Source of the DNA: Microbacterium flavum
GTDB taxonomy: Bacteria; Actinomycetota; Actinomycetes; Actinomycetales; Microbacteriaceae
Direction of reading: 5' to 3'
NCBI RefSeq assembly: GCF_018717645.1
Contig: NZ_JAFLHG010000003.1
Span: forward strand, 226,174-290,173
DNA: 64,000 nt
The notes beneath the pieces were generated by a model. That model searched no databases, was not told the origin of the DNA, and was given only the letters and a program-made list of their open reading frames with translations. The translations under genes and the position numbers were made by a program. This document shows positions 1 through 8,201 of this stretch, piece by piece (positions within the stretch are counted from its first letter, which is position 1; every line of letters starts with the position of its first letter).

Positions 1-1827
1 CAACAGATGCTCGAGGATCGCGCGCCGCTCCCGCAGGGGCAGAGCAGTGAGGTCCTCCTCGCCCGCGCGCAGGACGTCGAAGAGGAGGAATTGGACCGGT
101 GTGCGCGCGCTCTCCTGCGCGATCTCGGCGGGCTTCGTCAGGTGCATCCGCGCCTGCAGACGCGTGAAGCTCGGGCGACCGGCGGCATCCATCGCCACGA
201 TCTCCCCGTCGAGGACGGCAGGCTCGGCGCCGAGAGCCCCCGCGGCGGCGGTCAGCTCCGGATACCGCGCGGTGATGTCGGTGCCGCTTCTGGCTCGGAG
301 GATCAGGTGCGCACCGTCCCAGGTGCCGATCGCGCGGATGCCGTCCCACTTGAACTCGACCCAGGGATCGCCCCACCGGGTGGCGGCGGCGCTTGCGAGG
401 GCGGGCGTCGACGGCGTCGCGAGCATCGGTGCGTCAGGCGCGCGCCGTTCTCCCGCACGCGACATCCGATGCAGGAGCCACTGCGACTTCTCTCCGGCGC
501 CGGAGGTGCGGATGAGCGCGAAACGGGCGGTTCCGAGCGGGCCGCCGGGCCTCCCGGACGCGGTGAAGATGATCTCGTCGTCGCGCCACTTCTCGGCCGT
601 GTAGACCCCGGTGTCCCAGATCGTCATCGTCCCCGCCCCGTACTGACCGGCGGGGATGGTCCCCGCGAAGTCGAGATAGCGGAGCGGATGCGGCTCGGTC
701 ATCACGGCGAGATGGTTGCGCTCGCCGTCGCCGGGAAGGCCGCGCGGGACGGCCCAGCTCTCCAGCACGCCGTCCCGCTCCAGGCGCAGGTCGAAGTGCA
801 GTCGGCGCGCATGGTGCTCCTGGACGACGAAGCGGGCCTGCCCGCTCCTGCCGTCATCCGTCGCCTCAGCCGCGTCCGGGAACGGCTCCGGCGTCGCCCC
901 GACCGTCCGCTTCGCGACGTAGGGGCGCAGCGCGTCGGCGGCACCCGGAGCCAGCGCGCTCAGCAGGTCGCCGTCGTGTTCGAGGCGCTCGAGCACCTCG
1001 TCGAAGCGCAGTTGGCGGAGGCCCAGGAGCTCGAGCTCCGCCCACGTGCGCGGCGCGGCGACGGTGGGCTCGGCGCGGCCGCGCAGCGAGTACGGCGCGA
1101 TGGTGGTCTTCGCGCCGTTGTTCTGGCTCCAGTCCACGAACACGCGCCCGGGGCGCGCGGTCTTCGCCATCGCGCTCACGACGAGGTCGGGGTGGTCGGC
1201 TTCGAGCGCACGCGCGAGCTCGTGGGCGAAGGCGGAGATCTCCTCGCTGGTGCGTGCCCCGTCGAGCCGCGCGTAGAGGTGGATGCCCTTCGACCCGCTC
1301 GTCACCGGCAAGGGGTCCAGGCCGATGTCGCCGAGGATGTCGCGGGCCCACCGCGCGACCTCCGCGCACTCGGCGAGGCCGACGCCCGGGCCGGGGTCGA
1401 GGTCCAGCACGAGCCGGTCCGGGCGGCCCCGCCCGCCGCCGTCGAACCGCCACTGCGGTGTGTGCAGCTCGAGACTCGCGACCTGGGCGAGGTAGACGAG
1501 CCCGGCACGGTCGTCGAGCACCGGGTAGTCCTTCGCGCCGGACGAGTGATCGATCGCGTGGCGCGCGAGCCACTCCGGCGCCCCGGCCTCCAGAGCCTTC
1601 GCGAAGAAGCGCTCTCCGCCGGTGCCGTCCGGCCACCGGATGCGGGTCACCGGGCGCCCCCGCACGTGCGGCAGGAGCGCGGGCGCGACGCGCGAGTAGT
1701 AGTCGATCACCTCGCCCTTCGTGGTGCCGGTGTCCGGATACATCACCTTGTCGAGGTTCGTCAGGCGCAGGCGCCGCCCGTCGACATCGACGAGGTCCCC
1801 TCTGGGTCCGGTCCCGGGCGCGGCCAT
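1..1827 (-). CDS. ligD: ATP-dependent DNA ligase LigD, C-terminus beyond window
   Basis: Multifunctional NHEJ ligase that repairs double-strand breaks with Ku. Read from the ATG at 1827, the N-terminus carries the primase/polymerase domain (RLTNLDKVMYP near residues 19-29; then the phosphoesterase domain with RFVVQEHHARRLHFDLRLE, around residue 300-320) and an ATP-dependent ligase domain whose nucleotidyl-transfer motif EFKWDGIR places the catalytic lysine at about residue 493. Motif QFLLFDVL follows near the window edge. The order Pol-PE-Lig matches mycobacterial LigD. It has no stop inside the window, so the last part of the ligase domain is missing. It is divergent from ku with 45 bp between starts. 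The start is supported by a TAGCCT box 6 nt upstream on the minus strand. Family assignment is very secure. Confidence 0.95.
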   Translation of the reverse strand, partial: MAAPGTGPRGDLVDVDGRRLRLTNLDKVMYPDTGTTKGEVIDYYSRVAPALLPHVRGRPVTRIRWPDGTGGERFFAKALEAGAPEWLARHAIDHSSGAKDYPVLDDRAGLVYLAQVASLELHTPQWRFDGGGRGRPDRLVLDLDPGPGVGLAECAEVARWARDILGDIGLDPLPVTSGSKGIHLYARLDGARTSEEISAFAHELARALEADHPDLVVSAMAKTARPGRVFVDWSQNNGAKTTIAPYSLRGRAEPTVAAPRTWAELELLGLRQLRFDEVLERLEHDGDLLSALAPGAADALRPYVAKRTVGATPEPFPDAAEATDDGRSGQARFVVQEHHARRLHFDLRLERDGVLESWAVPRGLPGDGERNHLAVMTEPHPLRYLDFAGTIPAGQYGAGTMTIWDTGVYTAEKWRDDEIIFTASGRPGGPLGTARFALIRTSGAGEKSQWLLHRMSRAGERRAPDAPMLATPSTPALASAAATRWGDPWVEFKWDGIRAIGTWDGAHLILRARSGTDITARYPELTAAAGALGAEPAVLDGEIVAMDAAGRPSFTRLQARMHLTKPAEIAQESARTPVQFLLFDVLRAGEEDLTALPLRERRAILEHLL

Positions 1828-1833
1828 GGCGCA

Positions 1834-1843
1834 AGGCTAGCGT
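1834..1843. promoter_or_regulatory. Overlapping divergent -10 boxes, ligD/ku
   Basis: AGGCTAGCGT: read on the minus strand it gives TAGCCT six bases before the ligD ATG (leaderless spacing); on the plus strand it gives TAGCGT facing ku. The two boxes share the central TA. The ku side has about 30 nt before the ATG at 1873. Inference from sequence only. Confidence 0.5.
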
Positions 1844-1855
1844 CACGGGTGTGAC
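1842..1855. promoter_or_regulatory. Inverted repeat in ligD/ku intergenic region
   Basis: GTCAC-gggt-GTGAC, a perfect 5-4-5 dyad between the divergent -10 region and the ku start. It may be an operator for the NHEJ pair, but no regulator is identifiable from this window. Confidence 0.3.
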
Positions 1856-1872
1856 CGGTGTTCACTGGGGGG

Positions 1873-2682
1873 ATGAGAGCGATCTGGAAGGGCGCGCTGA
1901 CCTTCGGCCTTGTGAACGTGCCGGTGAAGGTCTACTCGGCGATCGAGGACCACGACGTCCCGCTGCACCAGGTGCACGCGGCGGACGGGGGCCGCATCCG
2001 CTATCAGCGCATCTGCGAGCTGGACGGCGAGGTCGTGCCGTACGCCGACATCGACAAAGCCTTCGATGACGGGGAGCGGACGGTCGTCCTCACCGCCGAG
2101 GATCTCGCCGCTCTCCCCGCGGAGAGGTCGCGGGAGATCGAGGTGGTGGAGTTCGTCCCGAGTGACCAGATCGACCTGATGACCCTCGACAAGCCGTATT
2201 TCCTCGAGCCCGACTCGTCCTCACCGAAGGCGTATGTGCTGCTGCGCAAGACGCTCGAGCAGACCGAGCGCACCGCGATCGTGCGGTTCTCGCTGCGCCA
2301 GAAGACGCGTTTGGCGGCGCTCCGGGTGCGAGGGGACGTGCTCGTGCTCCAGACGCTCCTGTGGGCGGACGAGGTGCGCGTGGCGAGCTTCCCCGCGCTC
2401 GACGAGCCGGTGAAGATCTCCGCGAAGGAGCTGGAGCTGTCGGCATCCCTCGTCGAGCAGTTCTCGAGCGACTTCGAGCCGGACGAGTTCGTGGACGAGT
2501 ATCAGCAGGAGCTGCGGACGCTCATCGACGCGAAGCTCGAGAAGGGCGATGCGCTCGACACCGCGGAGACGTTCGGCGAGAAGACCGAGCAGGATGCCGG
2601 CGGCGAGGTCATCGATCTGATGGCCGCCCTCAAGGCGAGCGTCGAGAAGGCGCGCGAGGCTCGCGCCGGCAAGGCATCCTGA
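1873..2682 (+). CDS. ku: Non-homologous end joining protein Ku
   Basis: Homodimeric DNA-end-binding protein that recruits and stimulates LigD. The 269-residue product begins MRAIWKGALTFGLVNVPVKV, the hallmark Ku core start, and shows YADIDKAFDDG and FLEPDSSSPKAYVLL typical of the Ku70/80 beta-barrel fold. It ends in a charged helical tail (residues about 235-269) as in other bacterial Ku proteins, where the tail contacts LigD. A start five codons upstream (GTG 1858) is possible, but the ATG at 1873 follows a GGGGGG purine run and matches the family N-terminus. Convergent with the dedA-like gene downstream. Confidence 0.95.
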   Translation: MRAIWKGALTFGLVNVPVKVYSAIEDHDVPLHQVHAADGGRIRYQRICELDGEVVPYADIDKAFDDGERTVVLTAEDLAALPAERSREIEVVEFVPSDQIDLMTLDKPYFLEPDSSSPKAYVLLRKTLEQTERTAIVRFSLRQKTRLAALRVRGDVLVLQTLLWADEVRVASFPALDEPVKISAKELELSASLVEQFSSDFEPDEFVDEYQQELRTLIDAKLEKGDALDTAETFGEKTEQDAGGEVIDLMAALKASVEKAREARAGKAS

Positions 2683-2704
2683 CCGGCTTCAGGCGTCGCC
2701 GGGC

Positions 2705-3424
2705 TCAGCTCTCGTCGACGGGCAGCGGCTCGATCGTCTCGGCGGGCAGTCCCGCCGCCTGCTCCTTCTTGACCTTGCGGCGCTCGGAGACGTAGTGCCA
2801 CAGCGTCACGAGGGCGGTGCCGCCGACCGCGGCGAGCAGGATCAGGTCGATGTACGACTCGACGAAGTGTGCGACCGGCGGGATGAACCCGATGAGGTAG
2901 CCGAACATCGTGAGACCGAAACCCCACAGCAGGGCGCCGATGAGGTTGTAGAGCGAGTACCTCCGCCACGGCATGTGGCCGACACCCGCGGCGACGGGGG
3001 CGAAGGTGCGGACGATCGGGACGAAGCGGGCGAGGATCACCGTGAGGCCGCCGTATTTCGTGAAGAACGCGTTGGTGCGGTCGACGTTCTTCCGGCTGAA
3101 CAGACCCGATTCCTTGCGCTCGAAGACCGCGGGGCCGCCCTTGTGGCCGATGAGGTAGCCGACTTCACCGCCGACGAACGCCGCCAGGCCGATCAGGAGC
3201 GCCACGATCCAGATGTTGACGCCGAACACACCGTTCGGGAAGTCGGGGGTCGAGTGCGAGAGCAGCCCCGAGATCACGAGCAGGGTGTCGCCGGGGAGAA
3301 GGAACCCGATGAGCAGGCCCGTCTCGGCAAACACGATGAAGCAGACGACCAGGAGGGCCCAGGGCCCGGCGCCCCCGATGATCGATGCCGGATCCAGCCA
3401 GGGGATGAGGGCGAGAGAGTGCAA
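2705..3424 (-). CDS. DedA family (SNARE-associated) membrane protein
   Basis: Integral membrane protein of the DedA/VTT family; members act in membrane homeostasis, and some flip polyprenyl-phosphate or phospholipids. The 239-residue product has a hydrophobic N-terminus (WALLVVCFIVFAETGLLIGF), the family motif RFVPIVRTFAPVAAGVG followed by a helix, and two C-terminal membrane segments, ending with a charged cytoplasmic tail. Glu in FAETGLL and the R..P..R motif are the conserved functional residues. The apparent start is TTG at 3424, with GGGAA upstream; no ATG or GTG lies close in frame, so the start is somewhat uncertain. Specific substrate cannot be told. Confidence 0.88.
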   Translation of the reverse strand: MHSLALIPWLDPASIIGGAGPWALLVVCFIVFAETGLLIGFLLPGDTLLVISGLLSHSTPDFPNGVFGVNIWIVALLIGLAAFVGGEVGYLIGHKGGPAVFERKESGLFSRKNVDRTNAFFTKYGGLTVILARFVPIVRTFAPVAAGVGHMPWRRYSLYNLIGALLWGFGLTMFGYLIGFIPPVAHFVESYIDLILLAAVGGTALVTLWHYVSERRKVKKEQAAGLPAETIEPLPVDES

Positions 3425-3522
3425 CGAGGTTCCCGTCGGTCGATGAGTGGGCGGGGATGCAGGCCGAGGCCCACGGCGAGACTGCTGGGGAGAGCGTAAC
3501 GCGCGAGCGCCTACTCACCCTG

Positions 3523-3604
3523 TGCGGAAGGTGGGACTTGAACCCACACGCCCGAAGGCACAGGAACCTAAATCCTGCGTGTCTGCCGATTTCACCACTC
3601 CCGC
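3523..3604 (-). tRNA. tRNA-Leu (anticodon TAG)
   Basis: Minus-strand 82-nt cloverleaf. Acceptor GCGGGAG pairs with CTTCCGC; the anticodon stem CAGGA/TCCTG encloses TTTAGGT, giving anticodon TAG; the variable arm TGCCTTCGGGCG is the long class II arm typical of tRNA-Leu; the T loop is GTTCAAGTCCC. The 3' CCA is not encoded. Confidence 0.95.
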
Positions 3605-3611
3605 GCGGGGG

Positions 3612-4454
3612 TCAGTCTATCGGGGCGGGCTCCCGGGCCTCCGCGCGGGACGGGGCCTCGGCGGGGGTGCTGCGCGGGATGCGCGGCGAGCCGCCGAGCA
3701 CCCAGTACCCGAGCCCGATGATGAGCGCGCCGCCGACGAGGTTGCCGAGTCCGACCCACAGCAGATTGCCGCCGAAGAGGGCCCATGTCGCATTCGGGTC
3801 GCCGGTGAGCAGTCCGATGCCGTAGGTCGTCATGTTGGCGACGACGTGTTCGAAGCCGGAGGAGATGAAGGCGAGGATCGCCGCGAAGATGAGCATGATC
3901 TTCGCGACATCCGAGCGCACACGCGCGGCCATCCAGATCGCGAGGCAGACGAGGACGTTGCAGAGGATCCCGCGCACGACCATCTCGATCGGCCCTTCGT
4001 GCGCCTTCGCGGCCAGCATGTCGGAGAGCATGGCTCCGCCGGCGGCGTTCGCGCGCAGGACCCCGGAGGCCACGATGAGCCCGGCGAAGACGAGCGCCCC
4101 GACGAGGTTCGCCGCGAAGGTCGCGAGGATCGTCGCTGCGGCGCGCCAGGGGCCGACGGTGCGCATGAGCGCACCCTGCGGGAGGACCATCATGGCGCTC
4201 GTCACGAGGTCGGCCCCCGCGAAGACCACAAGGGTCAGCGCCACGCCGAAGACGAGGCCGCTCACGAGCTTCGCGAGGCCGTCGCCCGCCGCGACGAGGG
4301 GGCCGGCGGTGGACACCATCAGAACGACGCCGATGCCGATGTAGCCGCCCGCCAGCATGCCCGAGAGGAGGAATCGACCGCGGGAGCGCAGGCCGTCCGC
4401 TTTGTGGACGGCGGCATCCGCCTGCACGGAGAGGGTCTCCGGAATGGTCAGCAT
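3612..4454 (-). CDS. Formate/nitrite transporter (FNT) family channel
   Basis: Membrane channel of the FocA/NirC family moving small monovalent anions such as formate or nitrite. The 280-residue product has six hydrophobic segments, for example the stretch around residues 33-55, VSGLVFGVALTLVVFAGADL, GGNLLWVGLGNLVGGALIIG near the end, and the pore-lining region NVLVCLAIWMAARV with the following FISSGFEHVVANM, where the histidine corresponds to the central pore His of the family. I chose the ATG at 4454; an upstream alternative adds 12 unlikely residues. A FadR-like palindrome lies 17 bp upstream. Nothing nearby shows which anion is carried. Confidence 0.87.
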   Translation of the reverse strand: MLTIPETLSVQADAAVHKADGLRSRGRFLLSGMLAGGYIGIGVVLMVSTAGPLVAAGDGLAKLVSGLVFGVALTLVVFAGADLVTSAMMVLPQGALMRTVGPWRAAATILATFAANLVGALVFAGLIVASGVLRANAAGGAMLSDMLAAKAHEGPIEMVVRGILCNVLVCLAIWMAARVRSDVAKIMLIFAAILAFISSGFEHVVANMTTYGIGLLTGDPNATWALFGGNLLWVGLGNLVGGALIIGLGYWVLGGSPRIPRSTPAEAPSRAEAREPAPID

Positions 4455-4470
4455 GCAATCGATTGTCCCT

Positions 4471-4483
4471 GTGGTCAGACCAC
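4471..4483. promoter_or_regulatory. FadR/GntR-like palindrome upstream of FNT channel
   Basis: GTGGTCAGACCAC, a perfect 13-bp palindrome 17 bp before the channel gene start. The core TGGTCnGACCA resembles the operators of FadR-subfamily GntR regulators. No GntR gene lies in the window. Confidence 0.45.
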
Positions 4484-4603
4484 ATGTCAAGGAGGGGTGG
4501 TCTCGCCGATCCGCTGCTCGGAGAGCTCGGCGACGTGTCGCTCGTTGGGATCCGCTGTGGATAACTCCCGCGGGAGGCCGGCGGATCTTGTGAGGATGCC
4601 GGG

Positions 4604-5794
4604 ATGACGATCGCCGCCCCGTTCACCCCGGCATCCGCCGTGCCCGCGGTGGCGGCGGTCGCCGAGCGCGTGCGCGACCGGCTGAGAGAGGAACAGTCCG
4701 ATCCGCTGCGCGATCCGGGCCGGGTGCAGGTCATCGCACTCGCCGAGGTACGGCGCCACAACGACTTCGCGCTGGCCCGCGGACTCGAGCCGATCGACGA
4801 CGAGGGGGCGTGCGTCCGGGATGTGCTCGCCCGGGTCACCGGCTACGGGCCGCTGCAGGCGCTGCTGGATGACCCCGAGGTCGAGGAGATCTGGATCAAC
4901 GACCCCGCCACGATCTTCGCCGCCCGCGCCGGACGGAGCGAGCGCGTCCCGATCCGCCTGACCGATGACGCCGTCCGCGACCTCGTCGAGCGGATGCTGC
5001 ACGCGACCGGCCGGCGGGTGGATCTGAGCCAGCCCTTCGTCGATGCCTCGCTCCCCGACGGATCCCGGCTCCACGTGGTGATCCCGGACATCACCAGGAC
5101 GCACTACGCGGTGAACATCCGGAAGTTCCTCGCGACGCACCGGACGCTCCCCGACCTCGTCGCGGCCGGGGCCCTTCCCGATCACCTCGCCGCCCTCCTG
5201 CGTGCGGCGATGGCGGACGGTCGGAGCATCCTGGTCTCGGGTGCCACCCATGCCGGCAAGACCACGCTGCTGGCCGCGCTCCTGGCGTCGTGCCCCGCCG
5301 AGCACCGCATCGTGACCGTGGAGGAGACGTTCGAGCTCGCGGTCGTGGCGCCGGACGCGGTCGCCCTCCAGGGACGTCAGCCGAGCCTCGAGGGGACGGG
5401 CGCGGTGAGCCTGCGTCGCCTCGTCAAAGAGGCGCTGCGCATGCGGCCGGATCGCCTGGTCGTGGGGGAGGTGCGTGATGCGGAGGCGCTCGACCTGCTC
5501 CTGGCGCTCAACACCGGCGTGCCGGGCGCCGCAACCATCCACGCGAACTCCGCGGCCGATGCGCTGCGCCGGCTCGCCTCCCTGCCCCTGCTGGCCGGGC
5601 GGAACATCGACGCCGGGTTCGTCGTCCCCGCCATCGCCGCGGGGGTCGATCTCGTCGTGCACTGCCGTCGCGGGTCCGACGGTCACCGCCGCGTGGACGA
5701 GGTCGTCGAGGTCACCGGTGAGGTGATCGACGGCGTCGTGGAGATCCGTACCCACTACCGCGCCGCCTCCGCCGAGCGGCGGGCGGCGTCATGA
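4604..5794 (+). CDS. cpaF: Tad/Flp pilus assembly ATPase (CpaF/TadA type)
   Basis: Hexameric cytoplasmic ATPase that powers extrusion of Flp/Tad pili. In 396 residues it has the N-terminal domain, Walker A GATHAGKT near residue 212, the Asp box region around EEIWINDPATIF (residues about 92-103), Walker B-like VVGEVRDAEALD near 285, and the His box ATIHANS near 309. It opens a seven-gene operon; its stop overlaps the next start by 4 nt. A 149-bp gap separates it from the divergently transcribed FNT gene and should contain the promoter. The family assignment is strong; actual pilus formation is inferred. Confidence 0.93.
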   Translation: MTIAAPFTPASAVPAVAAVAERVRDRLREEQSDPLRDPGRVQVIALAEVRRHNDFALARGLEPIDDEGACVRDVLARVTGYGPLQALLDDPEVEEIWINDPATIFAARAGRSERVPIRLTDDAVRDLVERMLHATGRRVDLSQPFVDASLPDGSRLHVVIPDITRTHYAVNIRKFLATHRTLPDLVAAGALPDHLAALLRAAMADGRSILVSGATHAGKTTLLAALLASCPAEHRIVTVEETFELAVVAPDAVALQGRQPSLEGTGAVSLRRLVKEALRMRPDRLVVGEVRDAEALDLLLALNTGVPGAATIHANSAADALRRLASLPLLAGRNIDAGFVVPAIAAGVDLVVHCRRGSDGHRRVDEVVEVTGEVIDGVVEIRTHYRAASAERRAAS

Positions 5795-6648
5795 CCGTCA
5801 TCTGGGGTGCGGTGCTCGCCGCGGGGCTGCTGCTCGTCGCCTCCCCCTGGCTCTGGCCTCCCCGCGCCGAGGCCGCACGCCCGACGCGGGACGGTCGCAT
5901 CGCGCGGCTCCTGCAGGAGGCCGGGTTCGCCCACGCGCCCGTCTCCCGCCCCGCGGCGGTCTCGGCGCTCGCCGCCGCCGTGTGCGCCGCCGCGGCGTGG
6001 CTCCTGACGGGGTTGCCGGCGGTGGCCCTGGTGGCAGCGGTCGCGGGGGCCGTCGCGCCGTTCTCGTGGTTGCGCGCCCGCGGTCGGCGGCTGCGCCGCT
6101 CCCGTCGTGCACTGTGGTCGGATGTCTGCGACCTGCTCGTCTCGGCGGTCCGCGCCGGCATGTCCCTGCCCGACGCGGTGTGCGCCCTCGCCGTCAGCGG
6201 TCCTCCGGCGCTGCGCCCCGCCTTCGAGCGGTTCGCGCAGGACATGTCCGCCTCGGGGCACTTCGACTCCAGTGTGCTCCGGCTGAAGGCGACGCTCGCC
6301 GACCCCGTCGCCGACCGGATCGTGGAGACCCTCCGGATGGCGCGGCAGGTCGGCGGGACCGAGCTCACGGCCGTGCTCCGAGCCCTGTCCTCCTCCGTCC
6401 GTGCGGACGCTGCGCTCCGTGCCGAAGTCGAGGCGCGCCAGTCGTGGGTGCGCGGCGCGGCGGTCGTCGGCGTCGTCGCCCCCTGGATCGTCCTGGCCCT
6501 GCTGTCACTGCGACCCGAGGGAGCGCGGGCCTACGCGACCGGCGCCGGGGTTGTCGTCGTGCTGGTGGGCGCGGTGGTCTCGGTGTTCGCCTATCGCCTC
6601 ACCATCCGTCTCGGACGCCTCCCGGAGCCCCAGAGGTGGTTCGGATGA
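5791..6648 (+). CDS. tadB: Tad pilus membrane protein TadB (T2SF family)
   Basis: Inner-membrane platform protein of the Tad system, 285 residues, with the type II secretion F domain. An N-terminal membrane segment is followed by two more around residues 65-90, then the cytoplasmic helical bundle (RALWSDVCDLLVSAVRAGMS, DRIVETLRMARQVGGTEL) and a C-terminal pair of hydrophobic helices (VVGVVAPWIVLALLSL and GVVVVLVGAVVSVFAY). Start overlaps the ATPase stop (ATGA), indicating translational coupling. Position between the ATPase and a second F-domain protein is the usual tadA-tadB-tadC order. Confidence 0.88.
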   Translation: MTVIWGAVLAAGLLLVASPWLWPPRAEAARPTRDGRIARLLQEAGFAHAPVSRPAAVSALAAAVCAAAAWLLTGLPAVALVAAVAGAVAPFSWLRARGRRLRRSRRALWSDVCDLLVSAVRAGMSLPDAVCALAVSGPPALRPAFERFAQDMSASGHFDSSVLRLKATLADPVADRIVETLRMARQVGGTELTAVLRALSSSVRADAALRAEVEARQSWVRGAAVVGVVAPWIVLALLSLRPEGARAYATGAGVVVVLVGAVVSVFAYRLTIRLGRLPEPQRWFG

Positions 6649-7574
6649 GCCCCCTCACCGCGGTGGCGTACGCCGTGCTCCTCGGCACGGGCCTCGCGGC
6701 GGGCGTGCTCCTCATGGTGCGGCGCGTGCCGCAGTGGGCCGCACCCTCGCTGACGCGTCGCATCGCCCCGTACGTGCGCGACATCGCCGACCCGGTCGGA
6801 CTCACACCGCTCCGGCCCACCCCGTCGGGCCTCGGCTGGCGCGGCGCGCGCGACCGCGTGGCCGTCGCCTGGAGTGGCGGCGGCGGTGGTGGCGACGCTC
6901 TCGCCCGGCGCCTGCGGCAGGCGGGTCGTGCGCCCGATGTCGTCGCGTTCCGCGCGCGTCAGCTGGGCTGGGGCGTGGGCGGCGTCGTCGTGGGCGGGGC
7001 GCTCGCCGTGGCATCCACGCTGCTGGGCCGCGGAGGACCGCTGGTCGTCGCCCTGCCCCTCGTGGTGGGCGTGGCCTCGATCGTCGCGGTCGAGCAGGGT
7101 CTCGCGCGCGCTGCGCGGCGCCGATCCGCCCGGATCGAGGAGGAGCTCCCCACCGTCTTGGAGTTCCTCGGCCTGTGCCTGGCCGCCGGCGAGGGCCTGC
7201 GCGACGCGCTGCGGCGCGTGGGCGAGGTCGGCTCGGGGGCGCTGACGATCGAGCTGCGCGGCGCAGTCCTCGCCAGCGGCACCGGATCGAACCTGTCGGA
7301 TGCGCTGCTGGAGGTGGCCCGCACCTGTGACGTCCCCGCGCTCTCGCGCGCCGTCGAGCACCTGGTCGCCGCGATGGATCGGGGCGCACCGCTCGCGCAC
7401 GTCCTGCAGGAGCAGGCCGTCGATGCCCGCGAGGATGCCAAGCGTGCGCTCCTCGAATCGGCCGGACGCAAGGAGATCCTCATGCTCCTGCCGCTCGTCT
7501 TCCTGATCCTCCCGCTCTCGGTGCTCTTCGCCGTGTTCCCGGGGATCGTCCTGCTCAAACTCGGATTCGGATGA
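6645..7574 (+). CDS. tadC: Tad pilus membrane protein TadC (T2SF family)
   Basis: Second platform protein of the Tad secretion machine, 309 residues. An N-terminal membrane helix (TAVAYAVLLGTGLAAGVLL) is followed by a basic cytoplasmic stretch, two hydrophobic helices around residues 105-155, the F-domain core (RRSARIEEELPTVLEFLGLC, GEGLRDALRRVGEVG) and a terminal helix IVLLKLGFG preceded by LLPLVFLILPLSVLFAVFPG. Start ATG at 6645 overlaps the tadB stop by 4 nt. The core resembles TadB, as expected of paralogous platform subunits. Confidence 0.88.
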   Translation: MSPLTAVAYAVLLGTGLAAGVLLMVRRVPQWAAPSLTRRIAPYVRDIADPVGLTPLRPTPSGLGWRGARDRVAVAWSGGGGGGDALARRLRQAGRAPDVVAFRARQLGWGVGGVVVGGALAVASTLLGRGGPLVVALPLVVGVASIVAVEQGLARAARRRSARIEEELPTVLEFLGLCLAAGEGLRDALRRVGEVGSGALTIELRGAVLASGTGSNLSDALLEVARTCDVPALSRAVEHLVAAMDRGAPLAHVLQEQAVDAREDAKRALLESAGRKEILMLLPLVFLILPLSVLFAVFPGIVLLKLGFG

Positions 7575-7600
7575 CCGGCGACGGTCGAAAGGAGGCGGAG

Positions 7601-7792
7601 ATGATCCGCTCGGGATGGGGACGGCTTCGCGCGTCCTGGAAAGACACGGTCGACGACGAGCGGGGAGATGTCCCCGGCTGGGTGCTCGTCACGCTGATGA
7701 CCGCCGGACTCGTGATCGCGGTGTGGGCGTTGGCGGGGCCTGCGCTCGCCGACCTCTTCAACCAGGCGATCACCCGGGTGTCGGGATTCTGA
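7601..7792 (+). CDS. Small Flp-pilin-like membrane protein
   Basis: A 63-residue protein in the slot where Tad operons encode the pilin. It has a short charged N-terminus with DDERGD, then one hydrophobic helix (VPGWVLVTLMTAGLVIAVWA) and a short tail. This is the shape of a Flp-type pilin, but the conserved Glu+5 and the usual G/A-(E) processing motif are not recognisable, so the identification as major pilin is an inference. The ATG at 7601 is chosen because it has a strong AAAGGAGG ribosome site 5 nt upstream; the upstream ATG at 7571 overlaps tadC and has none. Confidence 0.72.
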   Translation: MIRSGWGRLRASWKDTVDDERGDVPGWVLVTLMTAGLVIAVWALAGPALADLFNQAITRVSGF

Positions 7793-7799
7793 GCCGGCG

Positions 7800-8201
7800 A
7801 TGCGCGGCCTCAGGGAGAGCCTTCGCGACGACGAGGCGGGCTCGGCGCCCGTCGAGTTCGTCCTGGTCGGCACGCTCCTGACGCTTCTCACCCTCGCCGT
7901 CGTGCAGCTCGCGCTGGCCGTCTACGTCCGCAACGTCGTGCACGACGCCGCCGTCGAGGGCGCGTACCACGGGGCGCTCGCGGACACGCGCCCCGAAGAC
8001 GGCGCGAGCCGTACCGAACGGCTCATCGCCTCCGCCGTCGGGGGCGGGCTCGAGGCGGCGGTGACGGCTGCGACCGTCGACTCCGACGCGGGTCCGCAGG
8101 TCGAGGTGACGGTGCGGACGACGCTGCCCCTCATCGGTCTCCTCGGCATCCCCGCCGGATTGGAGGTGACGGCGCATGCGCCGCGTGAGAGCTTCGACTG
8201 A
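7800..8201 (+). CDS. TadE-like pseudopilin/assembly protein
   Basis: 133-residue TadE-type protein: charged N-terminus ending DDEAGSAPVEFVLVG, where the conserved Glu follows the predicted prepilin-type cleavage region, then a single hydrophobic helix (LTLLTLAVVQLALAVYV) and an extracytoplasmic domain with a RNVVHDAAVEGA repeat typical of the family. It probably functions in Tad pilus assembly at the membrane. Seven bases separate it from the pilin-like gene, and its 3' end overlaps the next gene by 26 nt at a short tandem duplication. Confidence 0.82.
   Translation: MRGLRESLRDDEAGSAPVEFVLVGTLLTLLTLAVVQLALAVYVRNVVHDAAVEGAYHGALADTRPEDGASRTERLIASAVGGGLEAAVTAATVDSDAGPQVEVTVRTTLPLIGLLGIPAGLEVTAHAPRESFD

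Noticed and set aside
7..1854. Long plus-strand open frame opposite ligD
   Set aside because: Its translation is a low-complexity Arg/Gly/Ala shadow of the minus-strand ligD, which shows all family motifs.
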